A DNA stretch of 45,456 nucleotides. Source: Anaerolineae bacterium. Lineage in GTDB: Bacteria > Chloroflexota > Anaerolineae > Aggregatilineales > Phototrophicaceae. A program made the translations under genes and the position numbers. The stretch is taken from NCBI GenBank assembly GCA_022824465.1, contig JAJDZV010000013.1, positions 1-45,456 on the forward strand, written 5' to 3'. The notes beneath the pieces are model-generated. The model saw only the letters and a program-made list of their open reading frames with translations. It was not told the origin of the DNA and did no database searches. Of this stretch, positions 16,012 through 24,209 are shown piece after piece. How positions within the stretch are numbered: position 1 is the stretch's first letter; every line of letters starts with the position of its first letter.

Positions 16012-17991
16012 ATGCGAGCTGGGGTGGATATCGGCGGCACATTTACCGACCTGGTTCTTAGCCATGGCGGACGGCTGACGATACACAAACTGCTGAGTAG
16101 TCCTCAGCAACCGGAGCGGTCGATGTTGGCCGGCCTGGAAGCGATTGCGCCGGGCGGTTTGGCCGCGCTGACGCAAATCGCGCACGGATCGACCGTCGCC
16201 ACCAACGCGATACTCGAGCGCAAGGGCGCCAAAGCCGCGCTTATCACCACCGCCGGCTTCCGCGACTTGCTCTTCATCGGGCGGCAGGACCGGCCCCGGC
16301 TTTACGACATTCATCCGCGGATCCCGCCGCCGCTGATCCCGCGCGAGCTTTGCTACGAGGTCGAGGAACGGCTGGATTTCCGCGGCCAGACGCTGACGCC
16401 GCTTGACATGGCTAGCTTGGATGCCGTGTTGGATCAGATTGCGCGCGCGGGGGTCGATGCCGTTGCCGTCTGCTTGCTCTTCAGTTATGTCAACGCGGCG
16501 CATGAGCGGATGATCAAGCGGCGCATTCTCGAGCGCGGCATCGTAAACGAGGACTGGCAGGTGGCGCTTTCATCGGATGTGCTGCCGGAATTCCGCGAGT
16601 ATGAGCGGGCGAGCACGGTCGCGCTGGAAGTCTATGTGCGGCCTGTGATGTCGCGCTATATCGGTCGGCTGGAAGCGGCGCTGCCTGCGGCGACTTCCCT
16701 GCGGATCATGAAGTCTGACGGCGGCGTGATGCGGGCCGGGCGCGTAAGGCAAGGGGCGATCCACACAGCCCTTAGCGGGCCCGCTGCCGGCGTGATTGGC
16801 GCGTCTCATTTGGCGCGCTTGGCAGGCTATGACGCGATCATCACGCTGGATATGGGCGGCACCTCAACCGATGTGGCGCTGGTGGCCGGCGAGCCCAAGC
16901 CGCGACCGGAATCGTCGATTGACGGCTTGCCCTTGCGCGTTCGCATACTGGATATAGAGACGATTGGCGCGGGCGGCGGCTCGATTGCGCGCGTCGATGC
17001 CGGCGGCGCCTTGCGCGTTGGTCCGCAATCGGCGGGGGCGAATCCAGGGCCGGTGGTGTATGCACAGGGCGGCGACCAAGTGACGCTCAGTGATGCCAAC
17101 GCCGTGCTGGGGCGGCTGGATAGCGAACGCTTCCTTGGCGGTGCGATGGCGCTTGATATGGCAGCCGGCGAACGGGCGCTGGCGGCTTTGGCGCGGCAAA
17201 TTGGCCTGGGCGCCACCGAAGCCGCCTTAGGCGTCGTCGATATCGCCACGGTCAACATCGACCGAGCGATTCGGCATGTGTCGATCGCGCGCGGGCATGA
17301 TCCGCGCGACTTCACGCTGGTGGCATTTGGCGGCGCGGGACCGCTGCATGCCTGCGCCGCGGCCGACCGGCTGGAGATCCCGCGCGTCTTGGCGCCAGCC
17401 ACCCCAGGCGTACTATGCGCCCTCGGGCTTTTGCTGGCTGACGTCGCGGTCGAGTCAAGCCGATCGGTGATGCGCCGCGCCAACGAAGCCGCGCTGGCGC
17501 AGCTCGATGGCGATCGGCGCGAGTTGCTGGCGGCGACACGGAGCGAGTTGGAACGCGAAGGCCTCAGCGAAGACGAGATGCGTTTTGTGGTCAGCCTGGA
17601 TATGCGCTACGAGGGGCAGGCATACGAACTGAATATCCCCTTCAGCGCCGAGGCGGTCGAGGCATTTCACGCGGCGCACGAGCGAAGTTATGGGCACGCG
17701 ATGCGCTGGCGAAATGTAGAGATCATCAATCTGCGCGTCAACGGCATCGGCAGCATCGACAAGCCGACAATCGAAGCTGTGACGGCATCGCCGCATGAGG
17801 CGGAACCAGTCAGTGTGAAGGCATCGCCAATCGGCGGCGAAATCAAGCTGTACGAGCGCGCTGCATTGGGCGCCGGCGCAATGTTCGCGGGCGAGGCGCT
17901 GCTATTCCAAATGGATAGCACGACTTACGTGCCGCCGGGCTGGCGCGGGCGGGTGGACACGTATATGAACTTGGTGCTCGAGCGCGCTTGA
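16012..17991 (+). CDS. hyuA: Hydantoinase/5-oxoprolinase A subunit (HyuA family)
   Basis: This ATP-binding subunit partners HyuB in ATP-dependent hydrolysis of a cyclic amide. It has 659 residues. The N-terminus MRAGVDIGGTFTDLVL is the family signature, followed by AHGSTVATNAILERKGAKAA and TTAGFRDLLFIGRQDRP. The central ASKHA-type nucleotide site shows ALSGPAAGVIGA, ITLDMGGTSTDVAL and ETIGAGGGSIARVDAGG, and the later VAFGGAGPLHACAAA motif is intact. The C-terminal ~170 residues form the mostly beta region. GAGGCGGGGCGC precedes the ATG with weak complementarity. It ends 3 bases before the convergent RidA stop codon. Confidence 0.94.
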   Translation: MRAGVDIGGTFTDLVLSHGGRLTIHKLLSSPQQPERSMLAGLEAIAPGGLAALTQIAHGSTVATNAILERKGAKAALITTAGFRDLLFIGRQDRPRLYDIHPRIPPPLIPRELCYEVEERLDFRGQTLTPLDMASLDAVLDQIARAGVDAVAVCLLFSYVNAAHERMIKRRILERGIVNEDWQVALSSDVLPEFREYERASTVALEVYVRPVMSRYIGRLEAALPAATSLRIMKSDGGVMRAGRVRQGAIHTALSGPAAGVIGASHLARLAGYDAIITLDMGGTSTDVALVAGEPKPRPESSIDGLPLRVRILDIETIGAGGGSIARVDAGGALRVGPQSAGANPGPVVYAQGGDQVTLSDANAVLGRLDSERFLGGAMALDMAAGERALAALARQIGLGATEAALGVVDIATVNIDRAIRHVSIARGHDPRDFTLVAFGGAGPLHACAAADRLEIPRVLAPATPGVLCALGLLLADVAVESSRSVMRRANEAALAQLDGDRRELLAATRSELEREGLSEDEMRFVVSLDMRYEGQAYELNIPFSAEAVEAFHAAHERSYGHAMRWRNVEIINLRVNGIGSIDKPTIEAVTASPHEAEPVSVKASPIGGEIKLYERAALGAGAMFAGEALLFQMDSTTYVPPGWRGRVDTYMNLVLERA

Positions 17992-17994
17992 GCG

Positions 17995-18474
17995 CTAGTC
18001 GATAGCGACGGTCGCCTCAATCTCGACGCACATATTGAACGGCAGCGATGCCATGCCCACAGCGGAACGTGAGTGTGCGCCGCGCTCAGAACCGTAGAGC
18101 GCGAGGATGAGATCGGAACAGCCGTTGACGACAGCCGGCTGCTGGCTGAAGTCGGTCGCGCAATTGACCATGCCATGCAAGCGGAGCCAGGCGGAAACGC
18201 GGTCAAGATCGCCCAGCTCGCGCTTGAGGCTGCCGAGCATGGATAGCGCGACCGCTTTAGCCGCTTCATAACCTTGCTCGAGGCTGACATCGCGCCCGAC
18301 CTTGCCGAATGGTCCGGCGACCGAGCCATCGGCGCGCTGCGGTCCATGACCGGAGATATAGGCGATGCCGTCGTGGACGCGCACGAAAGAGAAAGGCAAG
18401 TTAACGCCGGGCGGAACTTTGATCGGCGGCGGCAGCATCAAGCCCATGCCGGCGAGTCGGTCTTCGATTTCCAT
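17995..18474 (-). CDS. RidA (YjgF/YER057c) family protein
   Basis: The 159-residue protein belongs to the RidA superfamily, trimeric cytoplasmic enzymes that hydrolyse reactive enamine/imine intermediates. Diagnostic parts are VHDGIAYISGHGP near the N-terminus, AAKAVALSMLGSLKRELGDLDRV in the middle, and GAHSRSAVGMASLPFN..VEIEA at the end. The arginine in SRSAVG matches the position that binds the substrate carboxylate in active RidA. The ATG at 18474 is chosen because GAGAGGAACTG lies just upstream; the frame extends to 18540, but those 22 residues look unrelated. The convergent neighbour is hyuA, with possible shared amide or amino-acid metabolism. Confidence 0.88.
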   Translation of the reverse strand: MEIEDRLAGMGLMLPPPIKVPPGVNLPFSFVRVHDGIAYISGHGPQRADGSVAGPFGKVGRDVSLEQGYEAAKAVALSMLGSLKRELGDLDRVSAWLRLHGMVNCATDFSQQPAVVNGCSDLILALYGSERGAHSRSAVGMASLPFNMCVEIEATVAID

Positions 18475-18640
18475 GATCAGTTCCTCTCTTTCGTGTTCAG
18501 GCATCCCTGGTTTGTACCACCGTCTGCGGACACGGTACATATGTCGCCGCGCGCTATTCCAAATCCGTACCTGACGCGCGGACGCGGTAGCGGAGAAATC
18601 GGGCTAGAATGAAGGTCAATGGACAGGCGCGGGCAAGCCA

Positions 18641-19729
18641 ATGGCGCAGGACGAGTTGCGGCGCGCGATCGAACTGATGCAGGACGGACGAGCCAAGGTC
18701 GCGGCTGGCATGCTGCGGCGCCTGGTGGACGACCCGGCGCTGGATGCCAAGGGCCGGGCGGCCGCTTTTGTCTGGCTGGCGGAGGCGAGCGATCAAAGAG
18801 ACTACAAACAGCGCTGCCTGGAGCGCGCCCTGGCTTGCGACCCGGAGAATGGTCAAATCCGGCAGGGCTTGAATCAGCTGCGCGATCAGCCGGAACAGCC
18901 AGCGCATCTGCCGCAGATGGGCGCGCCCTCTCGGCAAGCGATCAAGCTGGAAAAGGCGCCGGTGGCGGCACGAATTGATGGCGGTCGCAACGGACCTGCC
19001 AGCGGCGTCTTCATCGGCGCGGACGGATTGGTGGCGACGACCAGCTACGCCGTCGGCAGCGCGACCGGCGTCACCCTGCGGCTGGACGGCGAGACCGAGC
19101 TATCGGCGCAAGTCGCGCGGCGCTATCCGGCTTATGATCTCGCCTTCATAACAACGCCCGTCGTCTTGGCGCGGAAGCCGACTGTGGCGCCGATGGCGAC
19201 AATCGCGGAGAATGCGGCCTTTGCGGCGCTGGGATTTGCGGGCGCCCGGCTGCGCGGCGCGTTACTCTCCGTGGCGCAGGGCGCGGACAATCACTGGCTG
19301 CCGACAAATATCTCGCCGGCGCAGCTGCCCGACGCCGGCGGAAATCCACTGCTTGACGCACGAGGACAACTGCTGGGCATGCTAACGCGCAATCTCAGCC
19401 CCTTGGGCTTTGCCTGCGCTCTAAAGTTCTCGCAGATCATGACGCTGGCGGAGCAGTTTCGGCGTGATCGCCAGCTGATGCCGGCAGCCGGCTACTGTCA
19501 CGCTTGCGGCGGACTGGCACGGGCGCTGATCTTCGGCGGAGAGTCCTGCGAGACTTGCGGCGCGCGCCTCTCGGATGCCGGCGGTCGCCAGGCGCAACAC
19601 GACCAATTGCAGCGTTTATACGGCGACATTGCGGCTGCCCCATGCGCGTATTGCAACGCGCGAGCGGGTTCGTATGGCGGACGTTGCCTGCGCTGCGGAC
19701 GTGCCACAACCTCGAGGAGCGCGAGTTAG
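18641..19729 (+). CDS. Inactive trypsin-like (HtrA-fold) domain protein with C-terminal zinc ribbons
   Basis: This 362-residue protein has three parts. Residues 1-95 are helical and TPR-like (LVDDPALDAKGRAAAFVWLA). Residues about 115-275 read like an HtrA/trypsin core: SGVFIGADGLVATTSYAVG, then YDLAFITTP, then GGNPLLDARGQLLGML. The catalytic aspartate remains, but the histidine position reads Y (TTSYAVG for the usual TNxHVV) and the serine position reads A (DAGGN for NSGG), so it should not cleave peptides. Residues about 285-362 hold two CxxC pairs (CHACGG..CETCG; CAYCN..CLRCG), a double zinc ribbon. The stop is directly followed by the ATG of the YbjN gene. A binding or scaffold role is inferred. 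Confidence 0.75.
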   Translation: MAQDELRRAIELMQDGRAKVAAGMLRRLVDDPALDAKGRAAAFVWLAEASDQRDYKQRCLERALACDPENGQIRQGLNQLRDQPEQPAHLPQMGAPSRQAIKLEKAPVAARIDGGRNGPASGVFIGADGLVATTSYAVGSATGVTLRLDGETELSAQVARRYPAYDLAFITTPVVLARKPTVAPMATIAENAAFAALGFAGARLRGALLSVAQGADNHWLPTNISPAQLPDAGGNPLLDARGQLLGMLTRNLSPLGFACALKFSQIMTLAEQFRRDRQLMPAAGYCHACGGLARALIFGGESCETCGARLSDAGGRQAQHDQLQRLYGDIAAAPCAYCNARAGSYGGRCLRCGRATTSRSAS

Positions 19730-20203
19730 ATGGGACGCTTCTTCGGGCGCCGCGAGCAAAAGCCGTCAGAGCCGCCTGATCAGTTTGATCTGTCGCTGCA
19801 TGCGGTGGAGAGCATCCTGACGGCAATCGGCGTCGATCCGTCCGCTGCGCGAATGACGGTCGAGCGCGGCTATGGCTGGAACTTCCAGCGAGGCTCGGCG
19901 CTAATCGAAGTCTATCTGACGCCCGATGAGCAGGGCCATTTGCAGGTGCTGTCGCCGATCATGCACTTGCCGGCCGACGACTTGCTGGCGCTGTATCGGC
20001 GGCTGCTGGAGTTGAACTTGCAACTGACGAACGCGGCGCTGGGCGTGCATGAGGATGTGGTCTATTTGTATCACGAGCGGCGGTTGGCTGGCCTGGACGC
20101 GGCCGAGGCGGATGCGATTATTCGGCGCTTGGCGCAATATGCCGACGAGTTGGATGACGCGCTGGCGGACGAGTTTGGCGGGCGGATGTATGGGCGGGGG
20201 TGA
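19730..20203 (+). CDS. YbjN domain-containing protein
   Basis: This 157-residue protein has the YbjN/secretion-chaperone-like fold. A polar N-terminus is followed by alternating strands and helices, with RGYGWNFQRGSALIEVYLTP, HLQVLSPIMHLPADDLLALY and LLELNLQLTNAALGVHEDVV, then a C-terminal helix pair. The shape is typical of dimeric chaperone-like proteins that bind client peptides. Its ATG directly follows the TAG of the pseudo-protease gene with no gap, so the two are coupled and probably act together. The biochemical partner is unknown. Confidence 0.8.
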   Translation: MGRFFGRREQKPSEPPDQFDLSLHAVESILTAIGVDPSAARMTVERGYGWNFQRGSALIEVYLTPDEQGHLQVLSPIMHLPADDLLALYRRLLELNLQLTNAALGVHEDVVYLYHERRLAGLDAAEADAIIRRLAQYADELDDALADEFGGRMYGRG

Positions 20204-20226
20204 CTGGCCGCAGAAGTATACGCTGC

Positions 20227-20700
20227 CTATGTCCGAACAATTTTGAATATCTGGTCTATGACCTCTCTCGCATGCACGAAATAGCCTTCAAGATCACGTA
20301 AGGATAAGTCTACATCTCCGCCGTGTGCGATTTCATTGCGATTCACTACAATTGCTCTTAGGGAGTCGCCGTGATCTGTCGTTATTTTACTCTTTAGTTC
20401 GGCACTCCAGACTTGATCAAACGTGCCCATCAACTCTATTATCTGTGCTCTGTGAAGCCGCAAATTTCGCATTTGAGAGTTGACATAGTTGAACGTTGGC
20501 TTGTCGCTTGTGTTTGACCTTACATGCTCTCTTAGAATCGTCTTAATTGCGTATTCGATGTAACCGAAGGCGCGGATACAAAGATATGACGCAAAGCCTG
20601 GCTTTGCCTCGTCATCCAACTCGTCAATGTCTTGCATGCTCTTGGCTTGCAAAAACAAATGAGTCAGTTTGTATTCCTGTTCAATGATGTCCCGGTCCAT
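20227..20700 (-). CDS. HEPN domain protein (MAE_28990/MAE_18760-like)
   Basis: This 157-residue all-helical protein carries the HEPN ribonuclease motif R-x4-H in VVNRNEIAHGGD (about residues 117-128). Upstream helices contain FASYLCIRAFGYIEYAIKTI, a pattern shared with HEPN proteins of the MAE_28990 group found next to DUF262 or toxin modules. By family knowledge such proteins can act as RNA-cleaving toxins or effectors. The ATG lies 3 bases after the stop of the DUF262 gene, so the genes are coupled. Base composition is visibly AT-richer and codons differ from neighbours, suggesting transfer. RNase activity is not proven from sequence. Confidence 0.75.
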   Translation of the reverse strand: MDRDIIEQEYKLTHLFLQAKSMQDIDELDDEAKPGFASYLCIRAFGYIEYAIKTILREHVRSNTSDKPTFNYVNSQMRNLRLHRAQIIELMGTFDQVWSAELKSKITTDHGDSLRAIVVNRNEIAHGGDVDLSLRDLEGYFVHAREVIDQIFKIVRT

Positions 20701-20703
20701 GAG

Positions 20704-21813
20704 CTACCGAACGGTTTCAAATGCTTTGGTTGCGAGCTGGATACGGGTATTGACTCGGTCAGCATCTGACGTACGATAACCAATGGCTGTTTTGAATTCA
20801 TCGTTTTCAATCAACCTGTCAAATTCGTCATTCATCTTGCCTCGAATCTCGCCTCTCTCCAGCCTTCTGCCTACACCCACCATAACTGCATCAAACTGCA
20901 CAGCGTTAAGCGCACGAGAAGGCTTAAAGGCTCGCGGCCCGATTTTCTCAAGCAAGTTTGAAGTAGTGTTCTCGAAAAGCCGGACAAGTTGCTCTCTCGG
21001 GTACTGATTCAAAGTGCTATTGGACTGCATGAAATCATTCAAGAAGCCCTTCATCGGGCGTTCGCACTGGTCCGAGCCAAAAAATAGGGCAAAGAATCTT
21101 AGAATGAGTTCTTCGTCTCGTCTGCGTCTATGCTCCTTACCGAATAGCTCACGCCAATTCTCATTCTCGTTAGGTTCAACAAGCAACTCACAGAACTTGC
21201 CACGAAAGCTAACCGCGCGAATTTCCTGTGCGGAAAGTGGTGTAGCATTGGTGTTGAGCCGCTGAAAAAGCTCGAACTGGCTTGATCCCTCATCGTCGGG
21301 TTCGTCTTGCTTTATAATCGTCGCATGAATTATTGAATCATCTAGATTTCCCCTCATTTCGTCGGTCTAATCCTGATACTTCAATCCTTGGAACTTGTCC
21401 CGTACACCGACCAGCGCAAATTCCTTCTTGTCAATCTTTCCTTCATAGTAGCGTTTAAGGGTCTCTAGCCTTTGTCGACCATCAATCACGATCTGTACGT
21501 GGCTAAGGTGCCCCCTATAAGGGAATATCCCCGGTACAGGCAGTTTCAAGAGCAACGACTCAATGAAATTTGACACGCGCCGAATGGACCAAACATACGA
21601 ACGTTGGTATTCGGGTCGGTCGATTGTGTTCTTCTTTAGCCGGCGCACTATACCGTCAACATCATAGTCAATTCCGAAACTTGTAATCCTGTATTCGGTC
21701 GAATCATTTCGTTCGTCCGCGTCGTCGGCTTCTTCAATTTCTATGTCGTCAACGTCAGACTCATCTTCTGCACTGAGCACTATCTCGTCAATTAGCATTT
21801 CTCGCCTCGGCAA
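20704..21813 (-). pseudogene. DUF262 (GmrSD N-terminal-like) protein interrupted by an in-frame TAG
   Basis: The N-terminal half (21813-21367) has the DUF262 hallmarks: an acidic start, RPEYQRSYVWS, and VIDGRQRLETLKRYYEG, the DGQQR-type nucleotide-binding/nuclease motif. It stops at TAG 21369-21367. The frame stays open for T-D-E and then 217 more codons (21357-20704), which contain the rest of the family: IIHATIIKQDEPDDEGSSQF, LFQRLNTNATPLSAQEIRA, ENWRELFGK and DEELILRFFALFF. The joined protein would be 369 residues with one stop codon, probably a former TTG leucine in KYQD-x-TDE. DUF262 proteins restrict modified DNA or act with HEPN partners. It may be inactivated, read through, or made as two chains. 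Confidence 0.8.
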
Positions 21814-21875
21814 AAGCGTGCAGGTCGCGTCCCAGTTATACTATTCGATTCATGCATCTGAATGCCAGAATAATC

Positions 21876-22790
21876 CTACCACCCCACCCGCTCCACCACC
21901 CACTTGACCCCCTCGCCCCAGCTGCCGCCTTCCTGGACATCCCAGGCGTGCATGAGCAGGGCGCGGTGCTGCGCAAAATAGGGCAGCTGGCTCACCCACC
22001 ACTCGTCAATCTCGTGCTCGCTGGAATAGCCGCGCATGAACTCCTCCCGAAACCGCTGCCGCGCCGCCAAAGGCTGATCGTACAATTCCAGCAGGGCGCG
22101 CGAGACATCGGCGATATACCAGTGGTAATTGGGTTCGTCGAAGTCGATAATGCGCGCGGTCGTCCCGTCCCAGATGACATTGCCGGGCCGATGGTCGCCG
22201 TGGATCAAGCCATAGTCGCGCCGCGGCAGGCGGCCCATCCAGTCGGAAAGTTCGTCGTATACGCGCTGGATTGCCGATGATTGCGCGCGGACTGTTGGCT
22301 CGATGTTGAGCCAGAATTGCTGCACGCTGGGAAAGTCGTAATCGATAGCTGGGTCGGGCTGGAAGCGACGGGAGGCGGCGTGCAGCTTGCCGAGCGACTT
22401 GCCCCAGGCTTCATAAACCGAGAGGTCAAGCAGGCAATGGTCAACCGACATCCCCGGCGCCTCAAGCTGAGCGGCCGCGAAGTAGTCATGCGGCAGCGCT
22501 TCAATGAATTCGCCGTTCAACGAGGGAATGGGCACGCCGACGGGCACGTCACTGGTCGCGAGGAAGCGCAGGAAACCCATGACCTGGCGCGCCGCGGGAA
22601 GCGGATGCAAGCTGGTGTGGCAGATGCGCAGGAAATGGCCGCGCCTGTCGCTTTCGAAGCGATAGACAATATTATAGTCCTGGCCGATCAAGCGGGCAGA
22701 GGCGGGATCGCCTTGGTACAGGCGGCGCACGATTGACGGCACGGTCTGATGCTCGAAACTGTCGCGGGCGCGATGCCAATCCAAGATCAT
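21876..22790 (-). CDS. Aminoglycoside phosphotransferase-family kinase (APH/choline-kinase fold)
   Basis: This 304-residue protein has the kinase core of the APH family. The catalytic loop is GLIHGDHRPGNVIWDG (H-x-D-x4-N) followed by ARIIDFDEPNYHWYIADVSR, which holds the metal-binding aspartate. The N-terminal lobe is diverged (YNIVYRFESDRRGHFLRICH). The N-terminal ~57 residues of the longer frame (to 22961) overlap the DtxR gene and look non-native, so I choose ATG 22790, which leaves 91 bases after DtxR. Resistance enzymes usually show tighter motifs; a sugar, amino-acid or homoserine kinase-like role is as likely. The substrate is unknown. Confidence 0.83.
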   Translation of the reverse strand: MILDWHRARDSFEHQTVPSIVRRLYQGDPASARLIGQDYNIVYRFESDRRGHFLRICHTSLHPLPAARQVMGFLRFLATSDVPVGVPIPSLNGEFIEALPHDYFAAAQLEAPGMSVDHCLLDLSVYEAWGKSLGKLHAASRRFQPDPAIDYDFPSVQQFWLNIEPTVRAQSSAIQRVYDELSDWMGRLPRRDYGLIHGDHRPGNVIWDGTTARIIDFDEPNYHWYIADVSRALLELYDQPLAARQRFREEFMRGYSSEHEIDEWWVSQLPYFAQHRALLMHAWDVQEGGSWGEGVKWVVERVGW

Positions 22791-22881
22791 CGCTGGTATC
22801 CAGTTGCCTTTTGGTCTCGGAGCGGGCAAGAGCGGCGCAAGGCAAAGAAGTAGCGGGTCAGCAATTGCCGTGATTTGTCGG

Positions 22882-23565
22882 CTAAACGAGTTGGTATTCG
22901 TCTTCGCTGCAGACGCGCAGCGTGCCAGCCAGTTCGTGTCCCAGGAAGTGAGTTTGGCCATCGACCTGGAGTTTCAGCGGGCCCTTGAATGGCGCGCGCA
23001 TGACTAGACGGAAGCGTTTGCCGGGTTCGAGGCGGAGCTCGCTGAAGTAGCGCAGGCGCTGGTCGTCATGCGTATGCACACGGCTGATGACATAATCGCA
23101 ACCGACTTCCGCCTCAGATAGCGGACAATCAACGACGGGCGGCATGACGCCATCAGCTGAGGGGATGGGTTCGCCGTGGGGGCAGCGCTTGGGATACCCG
23201 CTAATCTCGTCGATCTTGTCGACCAGCATGTCGCTGACGACCAAGCCCAGGTCGTCGGCATCGTCGTGGACCTCGTGCCAGCCGAAGCCCATCACATCGA
23301 CCAGGAAGCATTCGACCAGGCGGTGGCGGCGGATATTGGCGAGCGCCTCGCGTTCGCCGGCTTCAGTCAAGCGGATGCCGCGATAGGGTTCGTGTTCCAG
23401 GTAGCCGGCCTGCTTGAGCCGCTGCACCATGCGCGTGACCGCGGGCGCCGACACTTGCAACTCTTCTGCCAATGATGAGGTTGAGACGTAGCGGTTGTCC
23501 GGCTGATAGCAGGCGATGCGATAGGCCTCGGCCAGATATTCTTGCATTGAGTCGGTCGCGGTCAT
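22882..23565 (-). CDS. DtxR/MntR-family metal-type transcription regulator with altered metal site
   Basis: The 227-residue protein has a winged helix (STSSLAEELQVSAPAVTRMVQRLKQAG, about 28-52), the HRLVECFLVDVMGF dimerisation helix, and a C-terminal FeoA/SH3-like domain. The helix carrying primary metal ligands reads VHDDADDLGLVVSDML, where DtxR has C/E..E-H; the E-H pair is G-L here, and the first-helix ligand reads MQEYLAEA. Metal binding is therefore probably changed or lost, although DNA recognition looks intact. I choose ATG 23565 (MTATDSMQEYL); the frame extends to 23586. A palindrome overlaps its promoter (23591-23612). Iron or manganese control is known for the family but not shown here. 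Confidence 0.88.
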   Translation of the reverse strand: MTATDSMQEYLAEAYRIACYQPDNRYVSTSSLAEELQVSAPAVTRMVQRLKQAGYLEHEPYRGIRLTEAGEREALANIRRHRLVECFLVDVMGFGWHEVHDDADDLGLVVSDMLVDKIDEISGYPKRCPHGEPIPSADGVMPPVVDCPLSEAEVGCDYVISRVHTHDDQRLRYFSELRLEPGKRFRLVMRAPFKGPLKLQVDGQTHFLGHELAGTLRVCSEDEYQLV

Positions 23566-23590
23566 GCGCTCCTCAGTCCACCGCAACGGC

Positions 23591-23612
23591 GTCGCTCTAT
23601 ACTATAGGCGAC
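23591..23612. promoter_or_regulatory. Palindromic operator candidate at the DtxR-like gene promoter
   Basis: GTCGC-T-CTATA-C-TATAG-GCGAC is a near-perfect palindrome with one extra base in the left arm. On the minus strand it contains TATAGT (23606-23601), a -10 element with TTGCGT (23630-23625) 18 bases upstream. An operator over the -10 would allow autoregulation. Confidence 0.45.
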
Positions 23613-23633
23613 GATAACGACCAAACGCAAGCG

Positions 23634-24209
23634 CTAAGGCTGGAATTGCAGTTTTTCCAGGAGGTCGTCCAGGCGCCGCAGCAGGTTCGCGGGCGAGTCG
23701 TCGTTGAGCAGGGTGTAATCGGCGACGGCGATGGGTCCGCCCTTTTCAAGTTTTTCGATTTCGCGGAAGTCGCGCGCGCGGGCTTCAGCTGGCGTCAAGG
23801 GACGGACGGCGCGTGCCTCCAGCCGTTGATAACGATGCTGACGGGCAGCGGCGATTGCCACGAGGATCAGCGGCGCGCCAAGCTCAGCCGTCAGCAGCTT
23901 GTATTCGCTGAAGCTGTACAGGCCATCAATAACGACGTGACGCTGCGTCGCCAAAGCCGCTTGCAGCGCCGGCAGAGAGAGCGCTGCCATAGCCGCCATG
24001 CCATGCCGCGCGCGCAGAGCTTCGCGAACGCTACGTTCGTTCGCGGGGTTCACCTGCAAGCCACGGCGCGCCACCTCGTCGACGACGAGCGCGCCGAAGC
24101 GGAGCGTGAAGAAGCCGCGCCCGGCAAGGTGCTCGGCGCAGACTGTCTTGCCGGCGCCGGGCATGCCAACCAAGGCGAGGGCGCGGGGTCGCGCGGTGAC
24201 ATCGGGCAT
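23634..24209 (-). CDS. P-loop kinase of UPF0200 / dephospho-CoA-kinase-like type
   Basis: This 191-residue cytoplasmic protein opens with ALALVGMPGAGKTVCAEHLA, a perfect Walker A. It continues with FFTLRFGALVVDEVARRGLQ, HGMAAMAALSLPALQAA, VVIDGLYSFSEYKLL and RDFREIEKLEKGGPIAVADY. This arrangement matches the UPF0200 family best known from archaea, where some members are dephospho-CoA kinases, and it resembles adenylate kinase-like enzymes. The ATG at 24209 is chosen because the 51-residue extension to 24362 is basic and unlike the family. The P-loop enzyme assignment is firm, the substrate is not. It ends 48 bases before the palindrome of the DtxR-like gene, with which it is codirectional. 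Confidence 0.78.
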   Translation of the reverse strand: MPDVTARPRALALVGMPGAGKTVCAEHLAGRGFFTLRFGALVVDEVARRGLQVNPANERSVREALRARHGMAAMAALSLPALQAALATQRHVVIDGLYSFSEYKLLTAELGAPLILVAIAAARQHRYQRLEARAVRPLTPAEARARDFREIEKLEKGGPIAVADYTLLNDDSPANLLRRLDDLLEKLQFQP

